This document shows positions 17,729 to 26,449 of a DNA stretch of 64,000 nucleotides, in pieces. The DNA is taken from contig NZ_JABBNC010000034.1 in assembly GCF_012933445.1 (NCBI RefSeq), positions 1 through 64,000 of the forward strand, in the 5' to 3' direction. Under the pieces are notes generated by a model. It saw nothing but the letters and a program-made list of their open reading frames with translations, did not search any database and was not told the origin of the DNA. A program made the translations under genes and the position numbers. Origin of the DNA: Actinoplanes sp. TBRC 11911 (GTDB lineage Bacteria; Actinomycetota; Actinomycetes; Mycobacteriales; Micromonosporaceae). How positions within the stretch are numbered: the stretch's first letter is position 1; the number at the start of each line of letters is the position of its first letter.

Positions 17729-19198
17729 ATGAGCTACGACTATGTGATCGTCGGTGGCGGGACGGCGGGTTCGGTGCTGGCGGCGCGGCTGTCCGAGGAC
17801 ACCGACGTGCGGGTGCTGCTGCTCGAGGCGGGCAGCGCCATTCCGCTCGAGGCGATGGCCAATCCGCTGCGGTGGGAGCGGCTTTTCGGCACCAGGGTGG
17901 ACTGGGGTTTCTCGACCACGGCGCAGCGGCACCTCAACGGGGACGAGATCGTCTATCCGCGGGGCCGGGTGCTGGGCGGCTCCAGCGGGATCAACGGGAT
18001 GTACCACATTCGCGGGGATCGGACCGACTACGACGCGTGGGCGGCCGCCGGTGCGCAGGGGTGGGACTACGCCTCGCTGCTGCCGTACTTTCGCCGCAGC
18101 GAGACCGCACCGGGACGCGACCCGGCCTACCGGGGCACCGAGGGGCCGATGCTGGTCAGCGTTCCCGAGGGCCGCAACCGGCTGTGGGAGGCCGGCTACG
18201 AGGCGCTGCTCGAGGCCGGTTACCGGCGGAACCCGGACGGCAACGCGGAGTCCGCCTTCGGCGCCACGTGGAACGAGATGAACGTGGTCGGGGGGACCCG
18301 GCAGAGCGTCTCGGACAACTACCTGAGGTCGCTGCGCCGCGACAACCTGACGGTGCTCACCGAGGCACAGGCGTACCGGGTGATCATCGAGGGGGACCGG
18401 TGCGTGGGCGTGGAGTACGCCGTTCGCGGCGGCGCGGCCGAGACGGTGCGCGCCGACCGGGAAGTGGTGCTCGCGGCCGGTGCCGTCGCGTCGCCGCAGC
18501 TGCTGCAACTGTCCGGGGTCGGGCCGGCGGCGCACCTGCGTGAGGTCGGCATCGAGGTGAAGGTCGATCTGAGCGGCGTCGGCGGCAACCTGCACGACCA
18601 TCTCATGTCCCAGGTCCGCTACCAGACGCCCGAATCGATGACCGCGACGTTCAGCCGCAAACCCCGCCTGCTGGTCGGCGGCATCCAGATCATGTTCGTC
18701 GACGTGGTCATGCATCCGCGGTGGAAGGCCGGCCCGGAGAACGGGTTCTCCATCGTGGCCAGCCTGGAGGTGGCGGAAAGCCGCGGTTCGGTGCGGCTCG
18801 CCAGTGCGGATCCGACGGCGGCCCCGCTGATCGACCCGAACTATCTTTCGGACGAGCGTGACGTGACCGCGCTGCTCGACGGGCTACGGATCGCCCGGGA
18901 GGTCGGCGGGACGGCCGCCCTGAGCGAGTTCCACGGCAAGGAACTGACCAGCGGCGAGGACGACACGGAGTTTCTCCGGCGGATCGTCTACACGCAGTTT
19001 CACCCGGCCGGCACCTGCCGTATCGGCGACGACGAGAACGCCGTCCTCGACCCGGAGCTGCGGGTCTACGGTCTCACCGGGCTGCGCGTGGCCGACGCGT
19101 CGGTGATGCCCTCGTCGATCCGGGCCAATCTGAACGCGACGGTCCTGGCCATCGGCGAGCGTGCGGCCGCCCTCATCCGCGGCGAGACGAACGTGTGA
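17729..19198 (+). CDS. GMC-family FAD oxidoreductase (choline dehydrogenase-like)
   Basis: 489-residue flavoprotein of the glucose-methanol-choline family. Seen: dinucleotide fold YVIVGGGTAGSVLAARL, the GMC signature around YPRGRVLGGSSGINGM, a second signature ending GAVASPQLLQLSG, and the C-terminal catalytic FHPAGTCRIG and RANLNATVLAIGERA. It would oxidise an alcohol to an aldehyde. GGGGGAGAGGA precedes the ATG. Its stop codon lies in the first unit of a 13-bp tandem repeat. The divergent TetR gene probably regulates it. Confidence 0.9.
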   Translation: MSYDYVIVGGGTAGSVLAARLSEDTDVRVLLLEAGSAIPLEAMANPLRWERLFGTRVDWGFSTTAQRHLNGDEIVYPRGRVLGGSSGINGMYHIRGDRTDYDAWAAAGAQGWDYASLLPYFRRSETAPGRDPAYRGTEGPMLVSVPEGRNRLWEAGYEALLEAGYRRNPDGNAESAFGATWNEMNVVGGTRQSVSDNYLRSLRRDNLTVLTEAQAYRVIIEGDRCVGVEYAVRGGAAETVRADREVVLAAGAVASPQLLQLSGVGPAAHLREVGIEVKVDLSGVGGNLHDHLMSQVRYQTPESMTATFSRKPRLLVGGIQIMFVDVVMHPRWKAGPENGFSIVASLEVAESRGSVRLASADPTAAPLIDPNYLSDERDVTALLDGLRIAREVGGTAALSEFHGKELTSGEDDTEFLRRIVYTQFHPAGTCRIGDDENAVLDPELRVYGLTGLRVADASVMPSSIRANLNATVLAIGERAAALIRGETNV

Positions 19199-19235
19199 GA
19201 CGAACGTGTGAGACGAACGTGTGAGACGAACGTGT
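19184..19235. repeat. Four 13-bp direct repeats across the GMC stop codon
   Basis: GAGACGAACGTGT is repeated four times without interruption (19184, 19197, 19210, 19223). The first unit encodes the last residues ETNV and its junction with the second creates the TGA stop. Because 13 is not a multiple of 3, later units are read in other frames, so copy-number change would not alter the protein. Confidence 0.85.
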
Positions 19236-19275
19236 GAAACCTTTCGGGTAATACGGGCTCCTCGGGTCAGTTGTG

Positions 19276-19281
19276 TATATT
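19276..19281 (+). promoter_or_regulatory. Possible -10 box before the STAND module
   Basis: TATATT at 19276-19281 is an isolated AT-rich hexamer 39 bp before the small-protein ATG. No good -35 is seen at 17 bp. It is offered as the likely promoter of the two-gene STAND module. Confidence 0.3.
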
Positions 19282-19319
19282 CCGGACGGTCCCGCCCCCG
19301 TCGTCGAGGAGAATCTCTG

Positions 19320-19646
19320 ATGGACCCGGTCTCGATCGGCGTCGCCGCCGCCGCACTCGCGGGCAGCAAGGCGATGGAAGAATTCGCGACCCAGGCCGGA
19401 TCGACCGCGTGGCTCGCCGTCCAGCGCATGCACACCTCCGTACGCGCACGGCTGTCGCCACGAGCGGGCGAGGAGCCAGCGGACGAGGAGCGGGCCGTCC
19501 TCGCCGGCGAGATCGAGGACGCGGCCCGCGCCGACCCGAGGTTCCGCGAAGAGCTGGAAGGCCTGGTCAGGCAACGAGCGGTAGCGCGCGATCACGCCAA
19601 GCAGGTCAACATCGCCGGCGGCAACAGCGGCCCGATCACCCTCTGA
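19320..19646 (+). CDS. Small helical protein preceding the STAND NTPase
   Basis: 108 residues, unknown family. It has an N-terminal helical part with a moderately hydrophobic start (MDPVSIGVAAAALAGSKAM), an acidic/basic helical middle and a C-terminal motif KQVNIAGGNSGPITL (94-108). Almost the same motif, KQVNVTGDNFGPIYLG, occurs at residues 17-32 of the STAND protein that starts 20 bp downstream. GAGGAG precedes the ATG. Shared terminal motifs of this sort are typical of adaptor and sensor pairs in actinobacterial conflict/signalling NTPase loci, so I infer a partner protein. Confidence 0.75.
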   Translation: MDPVSIGVAAAALAGSKAMEEFATQAGSTAWLAVQRMHTSVRARLSPRAGEEPADEERAVLAGEIEDAARADPRFREELEGLVRQRAVARDHAKQVNIAGGNSGPITL

Positions 19647-19665
19647 CCGGCGAGGATCCGCTGCC

Positions 19666-22101
19666 ATGCCCGGTGGCTTCCGGTGGCTCAAAGCACTAGC
19701 CGGGGGAAACGCCAAGCAGGTCAACGTGACGGGCGACAACTTCGGGCCGATCTATCTGGGCCCGCAGCACGGCCGCCGCAGCGTCCATCAGCTACCGGCC
19801 GACCCGGCCGACTTCTCCGGCCGGACCGCGCTCGTCGACCAGGTGCGCAAGCTGCTCACCGACGGACCCGGGCCGCGCATGGTCAACCTGTACGGCATCC
19901 CGGGCGTCGGCAAGTCCGCCCTGGGTCTGCGGCTCGCCCACGCGGTGAGCGCCGAGCACTATCCGGATCATCAGCTCTACTTCGACCTGCGCGAATACGA
20001 CGACCCGCGGGCCGGCGACCCGCAGGCAGGCGACCGGCGGGCCGGCCACCCGCGGGCCGGCGACGCGAACACCGCCCACGACCTGCTCGGTGGCGCTCTG
20101 GTAGCCCTGGGCACGGCCGCCGCCGAGGTACCCAGCGGGCTAGGGCCACGCGCCGCCGCCTACCGTTCCGCCCTGGCCGCCGACCGCACCCTCGTGATGA
20201 TCGACAACGCGTCCACCGCCGCCGAGGTCGAGCCGCTGCTCCCCGGCCACTACCGGTCGGCGGTCATCATCACCAGCTGGGCGCCGGTCACCGACCTCCC
20301 GGGGGTGCGGGCCGTCGGAGTCCGGGTGGTCGGCGACGACGAGGGCGTCGAGATCCTGCGCACCGTCTCGGGCCGCGACCTGGAGATCGCCGACCGGGGT
20401 GTCGCCCGCGAGATCGTCCGGTGCGCGGGGCACCTCCCACTGGCGCTGCGCGTCGCCGGCGGCCTGCTCAAGGTGCGTCCGGCATGGACCTGGAAGGATC
20501 TCCTGGTACGCCTCACCGGGCCGGACGGTCGCGGCCGCATCGACCGCTTCGCCACCGGCAGACTCGCGGTGGAGAAGACCTTCGATCTCGCGTACGGGGA
20601 TCTCGGCACCGATCTTGCCCGCGCGTACCGTCTTCTCGGATTGGCCCCGTCCCCGCGGATCAGCCGCGAACTCGCCCGCGTCCTCATCGACGCGGACCCG
20701 CTGGTGGCCGACGACCTGACCGACGACCTGACCGGTCGTGGCCTGCTGCAACCCGAGTCGGGCAGCACCCTGCGGATGCACGGCCTGCTCTGGCAGCGGG
20801 CCCGTGACCTGGTCACCGGCGACGACCCGGCGCTGCGCCGGCGGGCGAGCGACCGGATGACCGCCTGGGCGCTCGCCCGGCTCGACAAGGACTACCTCGA
20901 CCACCACGCCGGCGTGGAACCGGAAAGCTTTGTGGACAGCCCGTTGGACACCGGGACTGTGCTCACCGACGTCTTCCCGGCCACGCCGCGGCTGGTGCTG
21001 GTCGCCGACGGCGGCACCGGCAAGACCACCCTGGTCAACCATCTCTGCGTCACCGCGGCCCGGCATCGCCGCAACGGCTACGACGGCCCGGTCCCGCTGA
21101 TCGCGCTGATCCGGGACATCGCCGGCGACGAGGACGCCGACGTCGTCACGCTGCTGCTGCGCACGCTGCGGCACCGCTACGGCCTGGACATGACCGTGGA
21201 CGCGCTGCAGGTCGCGCTGCACGGCGGCCACGCCTTCGTGGTGCTCGACGGCCTCGACGAACTCGCCGACCGGACACTGCGGCGCACGGTCGTCACGGAG
21301 ATCCGGGCCTTTGCCGAGGCGTACCCGGGAGTGCCGTTGCTCGTGACCTCCCGGCCGTATCACACCCTCGACGCGGATCTGCCCGGCTGGACGGCGGTCA
21401 CGATCCGGCCGTGGAGCCGCCGGACGTCCGAGCGATATCTGGCCACGCTGCTGTCCGACCACTCCCCGCGGGAGGCCCGCGACCTGCTGCGGGTCGCCTC
21501 CGAATCGGGCATTCTGCAGGGCCCGCTGGCGCTGCAGATGCTGGTCGTGCACTACCGCCGGCACCGGCGCCTGCCCGCGACGCACTCCGAGCTGCTCGAG
21601 ATGTACATCGCGGACACCATCGCGACCCGGGAGGCGAGCCGCGGCACCCTCTACTTCCCGCCGCAGCACCTGCGCCGGCTGCTGGAGTCGGTGGCCTTCA
21701 CCATGCAGTCGGACGACACCAACCGGGTGACGATCGCCTACGCCGACGTCGTGCGGGCGATGCGGCGGGTCAGCCCGGACACGAAAGAGCTGCTGCTGTC
21801 CGGCTTCGCGGACCGCACCGGGCTGCTGCACGAGATCGGTGACTGGAACGCGCCGGGCCGGTCGGTGTTCGCGTTCACCCACACGATCTACCGGGAGCAC
21901 CTCGCCGCGGCGCATCTCGCGCGCAAACCGGCCAAGGAGGTCGCGGCCAGCATTGTCGAGCACGCCACCGACGCGTCGTGGGAGGCGGTGCTGCGCGGCA
22001 CGCTGGAGATGCGGGAGCCGGACTTCACCGCGGAGGTGGCCGCCCACCTGCGCCGCCGCCATCCCGGCCTGGCCGCGCTGGTCGCCGCCTGGACCACGTA
22101 G
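19666..22101 (+). CDS. STAND protein with two NTPase domains (NB-ARC then NACHT)
   Basis: 811 residues. Layout: adaptor motif KQVNVTGDNFGPIYLG (17-32); NB-ARC with P-loop GIPGVGKS (77-84), Walker B LVMIDN (176-181), HLPL (256-259) and an MHD-like MHG (371-373) at the end of a winged-helix region; then a complete NACHT with P-loop GGTGKTT (449-455), Walker B VLDGLDE (526-532), sensor LLVTSRP and FAFTHTIYREHLAAAHLA. It ends soon after without TPR, WD or LRR sensor repeats. An insert of four 5-residue DPRAG-type repeats (112-133) lies in the first NTPase. Two ATPase switches in one chain without a sensor is unusual. Likely a signalling or defence scaffold (inference). Confidence 0.88.
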   Translation: MPGGFRWLKALAGGNAKQVNVTGDNFGPIYLGPQHGRRSVHQLPADPADFSGRTALVDQVRKLLTDGPGPRMVNLYGIPGVGKSALGLRLAHAVSAEHYPDHQLYFDLREYDDPRAGDPQAGDRRAGHPRAGDANTAHDLLGGALVALGTAAAEVPSGLGPRAAAYRSALAADRTLVMIDNASTAAEVEPLLPGHYRSAVIITSWAPVTDLPGVRAVGVRVVGDDEGVEILRTVSGRDLEIADRGVAREIVRCAGHLPLALRVAGGLLKVRPAWTWKDLLVRLTGPDGRGRIDRFATGRLAVEKTFDLAYGDLGTDLARAYRLLGLAPSPRISRELARVLIDADPLVADDLTDDLTGRGLLQPESGSTLRMHGLLWQRARDLVTGDDPALRRRASDRMTAWALARLDKDYLDHHAGVEPESFVDSPLDTGTVLTDVFPATPRLVLVADGGTGKTTLVNHLCVTAARHRRNGYDGPVPLIALIRDIAGDEDADVVTLLLRTLRHRYGLDMTVDALQVALHGGHAFVVLDGLDELADRTLRRTVVTEIRAFAEAYPGVPLLVTSRPYHTLDADLPGWTAVTIRPWSRRTSERYLATLLSDHSPREARDLLRVASESGILQGPLALQMLVVHYRRHRRLPATHSELLEMYIADTIATREASRGTLYFPPQHLRRLLESVAFTMQSDDTNRVTIAYADVVRAMRRVSPDTKELLLSGFADRTGLLHEIGDWNAPGRSVFAFTHTIYREHLAAAHLARKPAKEVAASIVEHATDASWEAVLRGTLEMREPDFTAEVAAHLRRRHPGLAALVAAWTT
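20005..20066. repeat. Intragenic 15-bp repeats in the STAND gene
   Basis: Four 15-bp units of the type GACCCGCGGGCCGGC encode D-P-R-A-G, D-P-Q-A-G, D-R-R-A-G, H-P-R-A-G inside the NB-ARC domain after the strand LYFDLREYD. The insertion keeps frame and looks like recent slippage. Confidence 0.75.
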
Positions 22102-22151
22102 TGGTACACGAGCGCACCAGCCGCGACGGACGCGATGGTTACCGTCCAGAC

Positions 22152-23288
22152 ATGACACCAACCATCGGTGACCGCATTCAGCGCCGGCGTCTGCTGCGTG
22201 GGTGGAGCATCCGGTACGCCGCCAGCCGTGCCGGCATCTCGCACGCGACCTGGAGCCGTATCGAACGGGGGCTCCAGGCAGCGGACAACCGGTTCGTTCT
22301 CGCGGACATCGCGGCCGCGCTGGACTGCGCACCGGGCGAGCTCGCCGGTGTCGCGGTCCCGGCCGGTGACCGCGCCGCCCGCGACGCGCACGCCGCGGTG
22401 CACGGCATCCGGCAGGCCCTGGTCGAGGTGGACCTCGGTGAGCCGCCGCGGGTGCCGGCCCGGCCGCTGGACGAGGTGCGGCGCACCGCGGCACTGGCCG
22501 ACCAGCTGCGTCAGGCCTGCGACTACGCGGGGGCGGCCCGCCTGCTGCCGGGCCTGCTGCGCGACGCGCACGCCGCCGGGGATCCGCGTCTGCTGTGCGA
22601 CGTGGCGTTCTTCGCGTCCTCGGTGCTGCGCAACCTCGGGCATCCCGCGGAGGCGTGGCTGGGTGCCGAACGCTGCCGCGACGCGGCGCAGGCCACCGGC
22701 GATCCGGTCTTTCTCGCTTATGCCGCGTACGCCCGAGCGACCGCCGCCAGCACCTGCGGATCGATGGACCGCGCCCGGTCGCTGGCCGAAGGCGCCGCCG
22801 CCGAGCTGGGCAGCGACGCTGGCCCGGTGATGCTCGGCTCGCTGCACCTGGTCGCCGCGAACGCGAGCCGCAGCGGGGAGCATCTGGACGAGGCGGCCGC
22901 GCTCGCCGGCCGGACCGGGGAGACCACCACGATGGGCATGTACTTCGGGCCCACCAACGTCGGCATCTGGCAGATCGGGATCGAGGCGGACACCGGCGAT
23001 CCGGGCCGGGCGGTGGCGGTGGCCCGCGAGACGAACCCGGCGATCATCCCGGCCGGGTTCCGGCAGGTGTTCTACTACGCCGAGACGGCTCGCGCGCTGG
23101 CCCGGATGCGCGGCCGCGACCGGGACGCCATCCGGCTGCTGCTCACCGCGGAACGCGTCGCGCCGCAGCACGTGCACACCTCACCGATGGTGCGCGAGAC
23201 CACGCGCGCGCTGCTGGAACGCTCGCGGCGACAGGCCGGCGGCACGGAACTGCGCGGCCTGTGCGCCCGGCTGGACGTCAGCGCCTGA
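22152..23288 (+). CDS. XRE-type HTH regulator with TPR-like domain
   Basis: 378 residues: an N-terminal Cro/C1 HTH (IGDRIQRRRLLRGWSIRYAASRAG, then SHATWSRIERG) and a C-terminal ~280-residue alpha-helical part with TPR-like pairs (AARLLPGLLRDAHAAGD, AYARATAA...ARSLAEGAAA). This architecture is common in actinobacterial regulators. It starts 50 bp after the STAND gene on the same strand and may be cotranscribed, but gives no direct functional link. No ligand can be inferred. Confidence 0.85.
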   Translation: MTPTIGDRIQRRRLLRGWSIRYAASRAGISHATWSRIERGLQAADNRFVLADIAAALDCAPGELAGVAVPAGDRAARDAHAAVHGIRQALVEVDLGEPPRVPARPLDEVRRTAALADQLRQACDYAGAARLLPGLLRDAHAAGDPRLLCDVAFFASSVLRNLGHPAEAWLGAERCRDAAQATGDPVFLAYAAYARATAASTCGSMDRARSLAEGAAAELGSDAGPVMLGSLHLVAANASRSGEHLDEAAALAGRTGETTTMGMYFGPTNVGIWQIGIEADTGDPGRAVAVARETNPAIIPAGFRQVFYYAETARALARMRGRDRDAIRLLLTAERVAPQHVHTSPMVRETTRALLERSRRQAGGTELRGLCARLDVSA

Positions 23289-23296
23289 AAAGCGCG

Positions 23297-24130
23297 TCAG
23301 CGCCGGACGGTGACCTCTCGTACCAGGTCGGCGAAGGCCGCCGGCCGCTCCAGCTGCGGCATGTGGCCGGTCTCCGGGAACAGATACGTGCGGGCGTGCG
23401 GCAACGCGACCCGGGCCGCCGCCAGATGCGCCGCGGGCAGGACCAGATCGTGCTCACCCCAGACCACGAGGGTCGGTTTCGGCGTCTGCCGCACCCGCGT
23501 CAGCAACTCGGCACGCCAGCGCGGCGCGACCCCGCGGAAGCTGCCCAGCGCCCGGGCGATCTCCACATAGACCGGCGCGAAGTCGGGCTGCCGCGCGATC
23601 TCCACCGCCATCCGCACCCGTTCCTCGGTCACCAGCGAACCGTCCACGAACAGGGCCCGCTCGACGCGCCGGGCCGTGCGCGGATCGATCCGGCTCAGCA
23701 ACCGCCGGCCCAGCAGCGGAATCGACAGCACCCGCAGCGCGAACGTCACCTCCCGGCCGAACCCGGCGCTGCCGGCCAGAGTCAGCGCGGACACCCGCCC
23801 CGGATCGTCGACCAGCATCTGCATGGCGACGGCACCACCGAGCGAGTTGCCCATCAGATGCACCGGCCGGGTCTCGCCGAGCGCGTCCAGCGTCTGCCAC
23901 ACCCCGTCGGACAGCGAGCCCAGCGTCGCCGGCACCGGCAGCCGCTGGGACAGCCCGAACCCGGGCATGTCGACGCTGATCACCCGGTGGTCGGCCGCCA
24001 GCAGCGGGTGCTGCGGCAGCCAGTCCTCGAGGCTGCGGCCGATGCCGTGCAACTGCACCACCGGCGGCGCCGCCGGATCCCCGCTCTCGTGGTAACGGAT
24101 TCGCGCGCCGGCCACCTCGACGTGTTTCAC
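23297..24130 (-). CDS. Alpha/beta hydrolase (third gene of mymA-like operon)
   Basis: 277 residues. LHGIGRSLEDW (oxyanion region), VDMPGFGLS, nucleophile elbow GNSLGG, Asp in WGEHDLV and His in ETGHMPQ give a full catalytic triad. The GTG start overlaps the stop of the SDR gene (GTGA). As the last gene of a monooxygenase-SDR-hydrolase unit it could hydrolyse the ester or lactone made by the Baeyer-Villiger enzyme, analogous to the lipase partner in the mycobacterial mymA operon (inference). Confidence 0.88.
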   Translation of the reverse strand: MKHVEVAGARIRYHESGDPAAPPVVQLHGIGRSLEDWLPQHPLLAADHRVISVDMPGFGLSQRLPVPATLGSLSDGVWQTLDALGETRPVHLMGNSLGGAVAMQMLVDDPGRVSALTLAGSAGFGREVTFALRVLSIPLLGRRLLSRIDPRTARRVERALFVDGSLVTEERVRMAVEIARQPDFAPVYVEIARALGSFRGVAPRWRAELLTRVRQTPKPTLVVWGEHDLVLPAAHLAAARVALPHARTYLFPETGHMPQLERPAAFADLVREVTVRR

Positions 24131-24954
24131 CGGACCACCTTCCGCATCACCGCGGCGTGTCCCACCGGCAGCGCGCGGGCGAGCAGATCGGGCACTTTGG
24201 CGCTGACCGCGATCAATACCCGTGCCTTGCGCCGGGCGGCCGCGTCGAGGATCTGCCGGGCCGCCTTCTCCGGCGGAAAGGTGAGCAGTTTCGCGACGAG
24301 CTTGCGGTGCCCTTCGACCAATTCCTTCGGTACGCCGCTGCCGACGCGCGCGTTGTCCGCGATTCTGGTCCGCACCCCGCCCGGATGCACTGTTGTCACC
24401 CCGACGCCGTGCCCACCCAGTTCCGCGTAGAGCACCTGGCTGAGCCCGCGCAACGCGAATTTGCTGGCGCTGTACGCGCTCTGGCCGGCCGGGGCGATCA
24501 ACCCGAACAGGCTGGAGACGTTGACCAGGTGGCTGCCCGGGGTGGCGTACAGGGAAGGGAGAAGGGCGTGGGTGAGCAGCATCGGCGCGCGGAAGTTCAC
24601 GTTCATCACCGTTTCGAACTCGTCGACGGTGACCTGGTCGAAGCGTCCGCCGAGCGCGATTCCGGCGTTGTTGACGAGCATCCCCAACGCGGGGTGGCCG
24701 GTGCGGATCTGCGACGCGAGGTCGGTGACCGACTCGCGGGATGCCAGATCGGCGACGATGGATTCCACGCTCAGTTCCGGATGGGTGGCGCGGATGCGGT
24801 CGGCGACGACTTTCAGGCGTACGTCGTCGACGTCGACCAGCACGAGCCCGCTGCCGCGCGCGGCCAGCTGGTAGCCGAGGTGTTCGCCGATCCCGCTCGC
24901 CGCGCCGGTCACCACGGCGGTCCGGCCGGCGAACCGATAGCGTTCCAGCCTCAT
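24127..24954 (-). CDS. Short-chain dehydrogenase (second gene of mymA-like operon)
   Basis: 275 residues. Cofactor motif TGAASGIG, NNAG, catalytic Ser in NVSSLFG, YSASK, and PGGVRT. The C-terminal extension (LVEGHRKLVAKLLTFPPEKAARQILDAAARRKARVLIAVSAKVPDLLARALP) resembles the membrane-associated acyl-chain SDRs next to MymA-type monooxygenases. Its ATG overlaps the monooxygenase stop (ATGA) and its stop overlaps the hydrolase start. Expected role: interconvert alcohol and ketone for the monooxygenase. Confidence 0.88.
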   Translation of the reverse strand: MRLERYRFAGRTAVVTGAASGIGEHLGYQLAARGSGLVLVDVDDVRLKVVADRIRATHPELSVESIVADLASRESVTDLASQIRTGHPALGMLVNNAGIALGGRFDQVTVDEFETVMNVNFRAPMLLTHALLPSLYATPGSHLVNVSSLFGLIAPAGQSAYSASKFALRGLSQVLYAELGGHGVGVTTVHPGGVRTRIADNARVGSGVPKELVEGHRKLVAKLLTFPPEKAARQILDAAARRKARVLIAVSAKVPDLLARALPVGHAAVMRKVVR

Positions 24955-26378
24955 GCGCTCACCTCGAAACGCATGTCCCGGGTGACGTCCGCGCGCGGCG
25001 TCGTCACCACGTCGCGCAAATAGTTCTGCCGCATGACCCACGGATGGCGGTCGCCCTGCCGGGGGAACAGCGGAAGGGCACGTTGCACGTATCCGGACGA
25101 CAGATTGATGAGCGGTTCACCCTCGGGGCCGTGATAGGAGGGCGTGGCCGTGGCGTAACCGCGCCGGTCCATGTGCCGGAGCAGTTTGACGACGTACCGG
25201 TGCGACAGGTCGGCACGCAGTGTCCACGACGCGTTGGCGTATCCGATGCAGTACGCGAAATTGGGCACCCCGCTGAGCATCAGCCCGCGATAGGCGGCGG
25301 TGCGGCCGAGCGGAACCGGCTCGCCGTCCACGTCGAGGCGCATCCCGCCGGCCGGGCGTAACGACAATCCGGTCGCCGACACCACGATGTCGGCGTCGAG
25401 GCGCCGCCCGGATTCCAGCCGGATTCCTTCGGGTTCGAACGACGCGATCCGATCGGTCACCACGGACGCGTTCCCGGACCGGATGGCGGCGTACAGATCA
25501 CCCGCGGGCAGGACGCATAATCGCTGATCCCACGGGTCGTATCGGGGACGGAAATGCTCGTCCACGTAGGCCTCGTCGTGTAACGCGCGCACGGCCATCG
25601 AACGCAGCATTTTCCGGACCCCGGCGGGCCGGCGCCGGGCGAGCTGATAGAAGCCCTGGGTCAGCAGAATGTTCTTCGCCCGCACGACCCGGCCGGCGGC
25701 GCTTTCCGGCAGGACTTTGCGCAGCGTGTCCGCGATGGCGTCGCGCCCGGGCAGCACGGTCATGTAGGTGGGGGAGCGCTGCAGCATCGTCACGTGCGCC
25801 GCGTCGCCGGCCAGCGCGGGAACGAGCGTCACCGCCGTCGCGCCGCTGCCGATGACGACGATTTTCTTGCCCTGGTACGCCAGATCGGCCGGCCAGAACT
25901 GCGGATGCACCAGCTGTCCGGCGAAATCCGCGAGCCCCGGGAAGTCGGGTTGATAGCCGCTGTCGTAGTCGAAGTACCCCGTGCAGGCGTACAGGAAATC
26001 GCAGTTGATCTCGCGGCCGTCCGCGACGGTGAGCGTCCACGTCCCGGCGGACCACGCGGCCGAGACGACCTTGGCGCCGAACCGGATGTGCTTGTCGATG
26101 CCGGCCTCGGCCGCGGTGTCCTCGATGTAGCGCCGGATTTTGTCGCCGGGGGCGATCGACTCGGCCTCGCGCCACGGCCGGAACGGGTAGCTGAGCGTGA
26201 ACATGTCTGAATCGGAGCGCACCCCGGGGTAGCGGAACAGGTCCCACGTGCCGCCGATCGCGTCGCGCGCCTCCAGGATCGCGTACGTCTTGGCGGGGAA
26301 CGCCTCCTGTAATCGCCAGGCCGCGCCGATCCCGGACAGCCCGGCCCCGATGATCACGACGTCGAAGTGTTCGGCCAT
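24951..26378 (-). CDS. Baeyer-Villiger type flavin monooxygenase, MymA/EthA-like
   Basis: 475 residues. FAD-binding GAGLSG (11-16), an NADPH-binding GSGATA (177-182) and, between them, the Baeyer-Villiger fingerprint FxGxxxHxxxWP as FAGQLVHPQFWP (Phe152, His158, Trp162). The IGGTWD motif is also typical. It inserts oxygen beside ketones to give esters, and relatives oxidise thioamide prodrugs. It heads a coupled three-gene unit with an SDR and a hydrolase, divergent from an AraC-type regulator, the same order as mycobacterial virS-mymA. The ATG at 26378 is preferred over an upstream in-frame start. Confidence 0.92.
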   Translation of the reverse strand: MAEHFDVVIIGAGLSGIGAAWRLQEAFPAKTYAILEARDAIGGTWDLFRYPGVRSDSDMFTLSYPFRPWREAESIAPGDKIRRYIEDTAAEAGIDKHIRFGAKVVSAAWSAGTWTLTVADGREINCDFLYACTGYFDYDSGYQPDFPGLADFAGQLVHPQFWPADLAYQGKKIVVIGSGATAVTLVPALAGDAAHVTMLQRSPTYMTVLPGRDAIADTLRKVLPESAAGRVVRAKNILLTQGFYQLARRRPAGVRKMLRSMAVRALHDEAYVDEHFRPRYDPWDQRLCVLPAGDLYAAIRSGNASVVTDRIASFEPEGIRLESGRRLDADIVVSATGLSLRPAGGMRLDVDGEPVPLGRTAAYRGLMLSGVPNFAYCIGYANASWTLRADLSHRYVVKLLRHMDRRGYATATPSYHGPEGEPLINLSSGYVQRALPLFPRQGDRHPWVMRQNYLRDVVTTPRADVTRDMRFEVSA

Positions 26379-26422
26379 GTCCTCAGTCTTACGGCGATCG
26401 ATCCGGCAGGACTTGCCTTCGC

Positions 26423-26449
26423 GCGACACTCATTTACCCTTAGGCGACA
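26423..26449 (+). promoter_or_regulatory. GCGACA direct repeats 21 bp apart, divergent promoter region
   Basis: GCGACA at 26423-26428 and again at 26444-26449, exactly 21 bp apart (two helical turns), the spacing used by AraC-family dimers. They sit in the 70-bp gap between the monooxygenase and the AraC-type regulator and touch the regulator's start codon. Plausible regulator binding site; not proven. Confidence 0.4.

Noticed and set aside
20140-22494. 784-codon minus-strand frame opposite the STAND gene
   Set aside because: Shadow frame. The plus strand encodes two recognisable NTPase domains.
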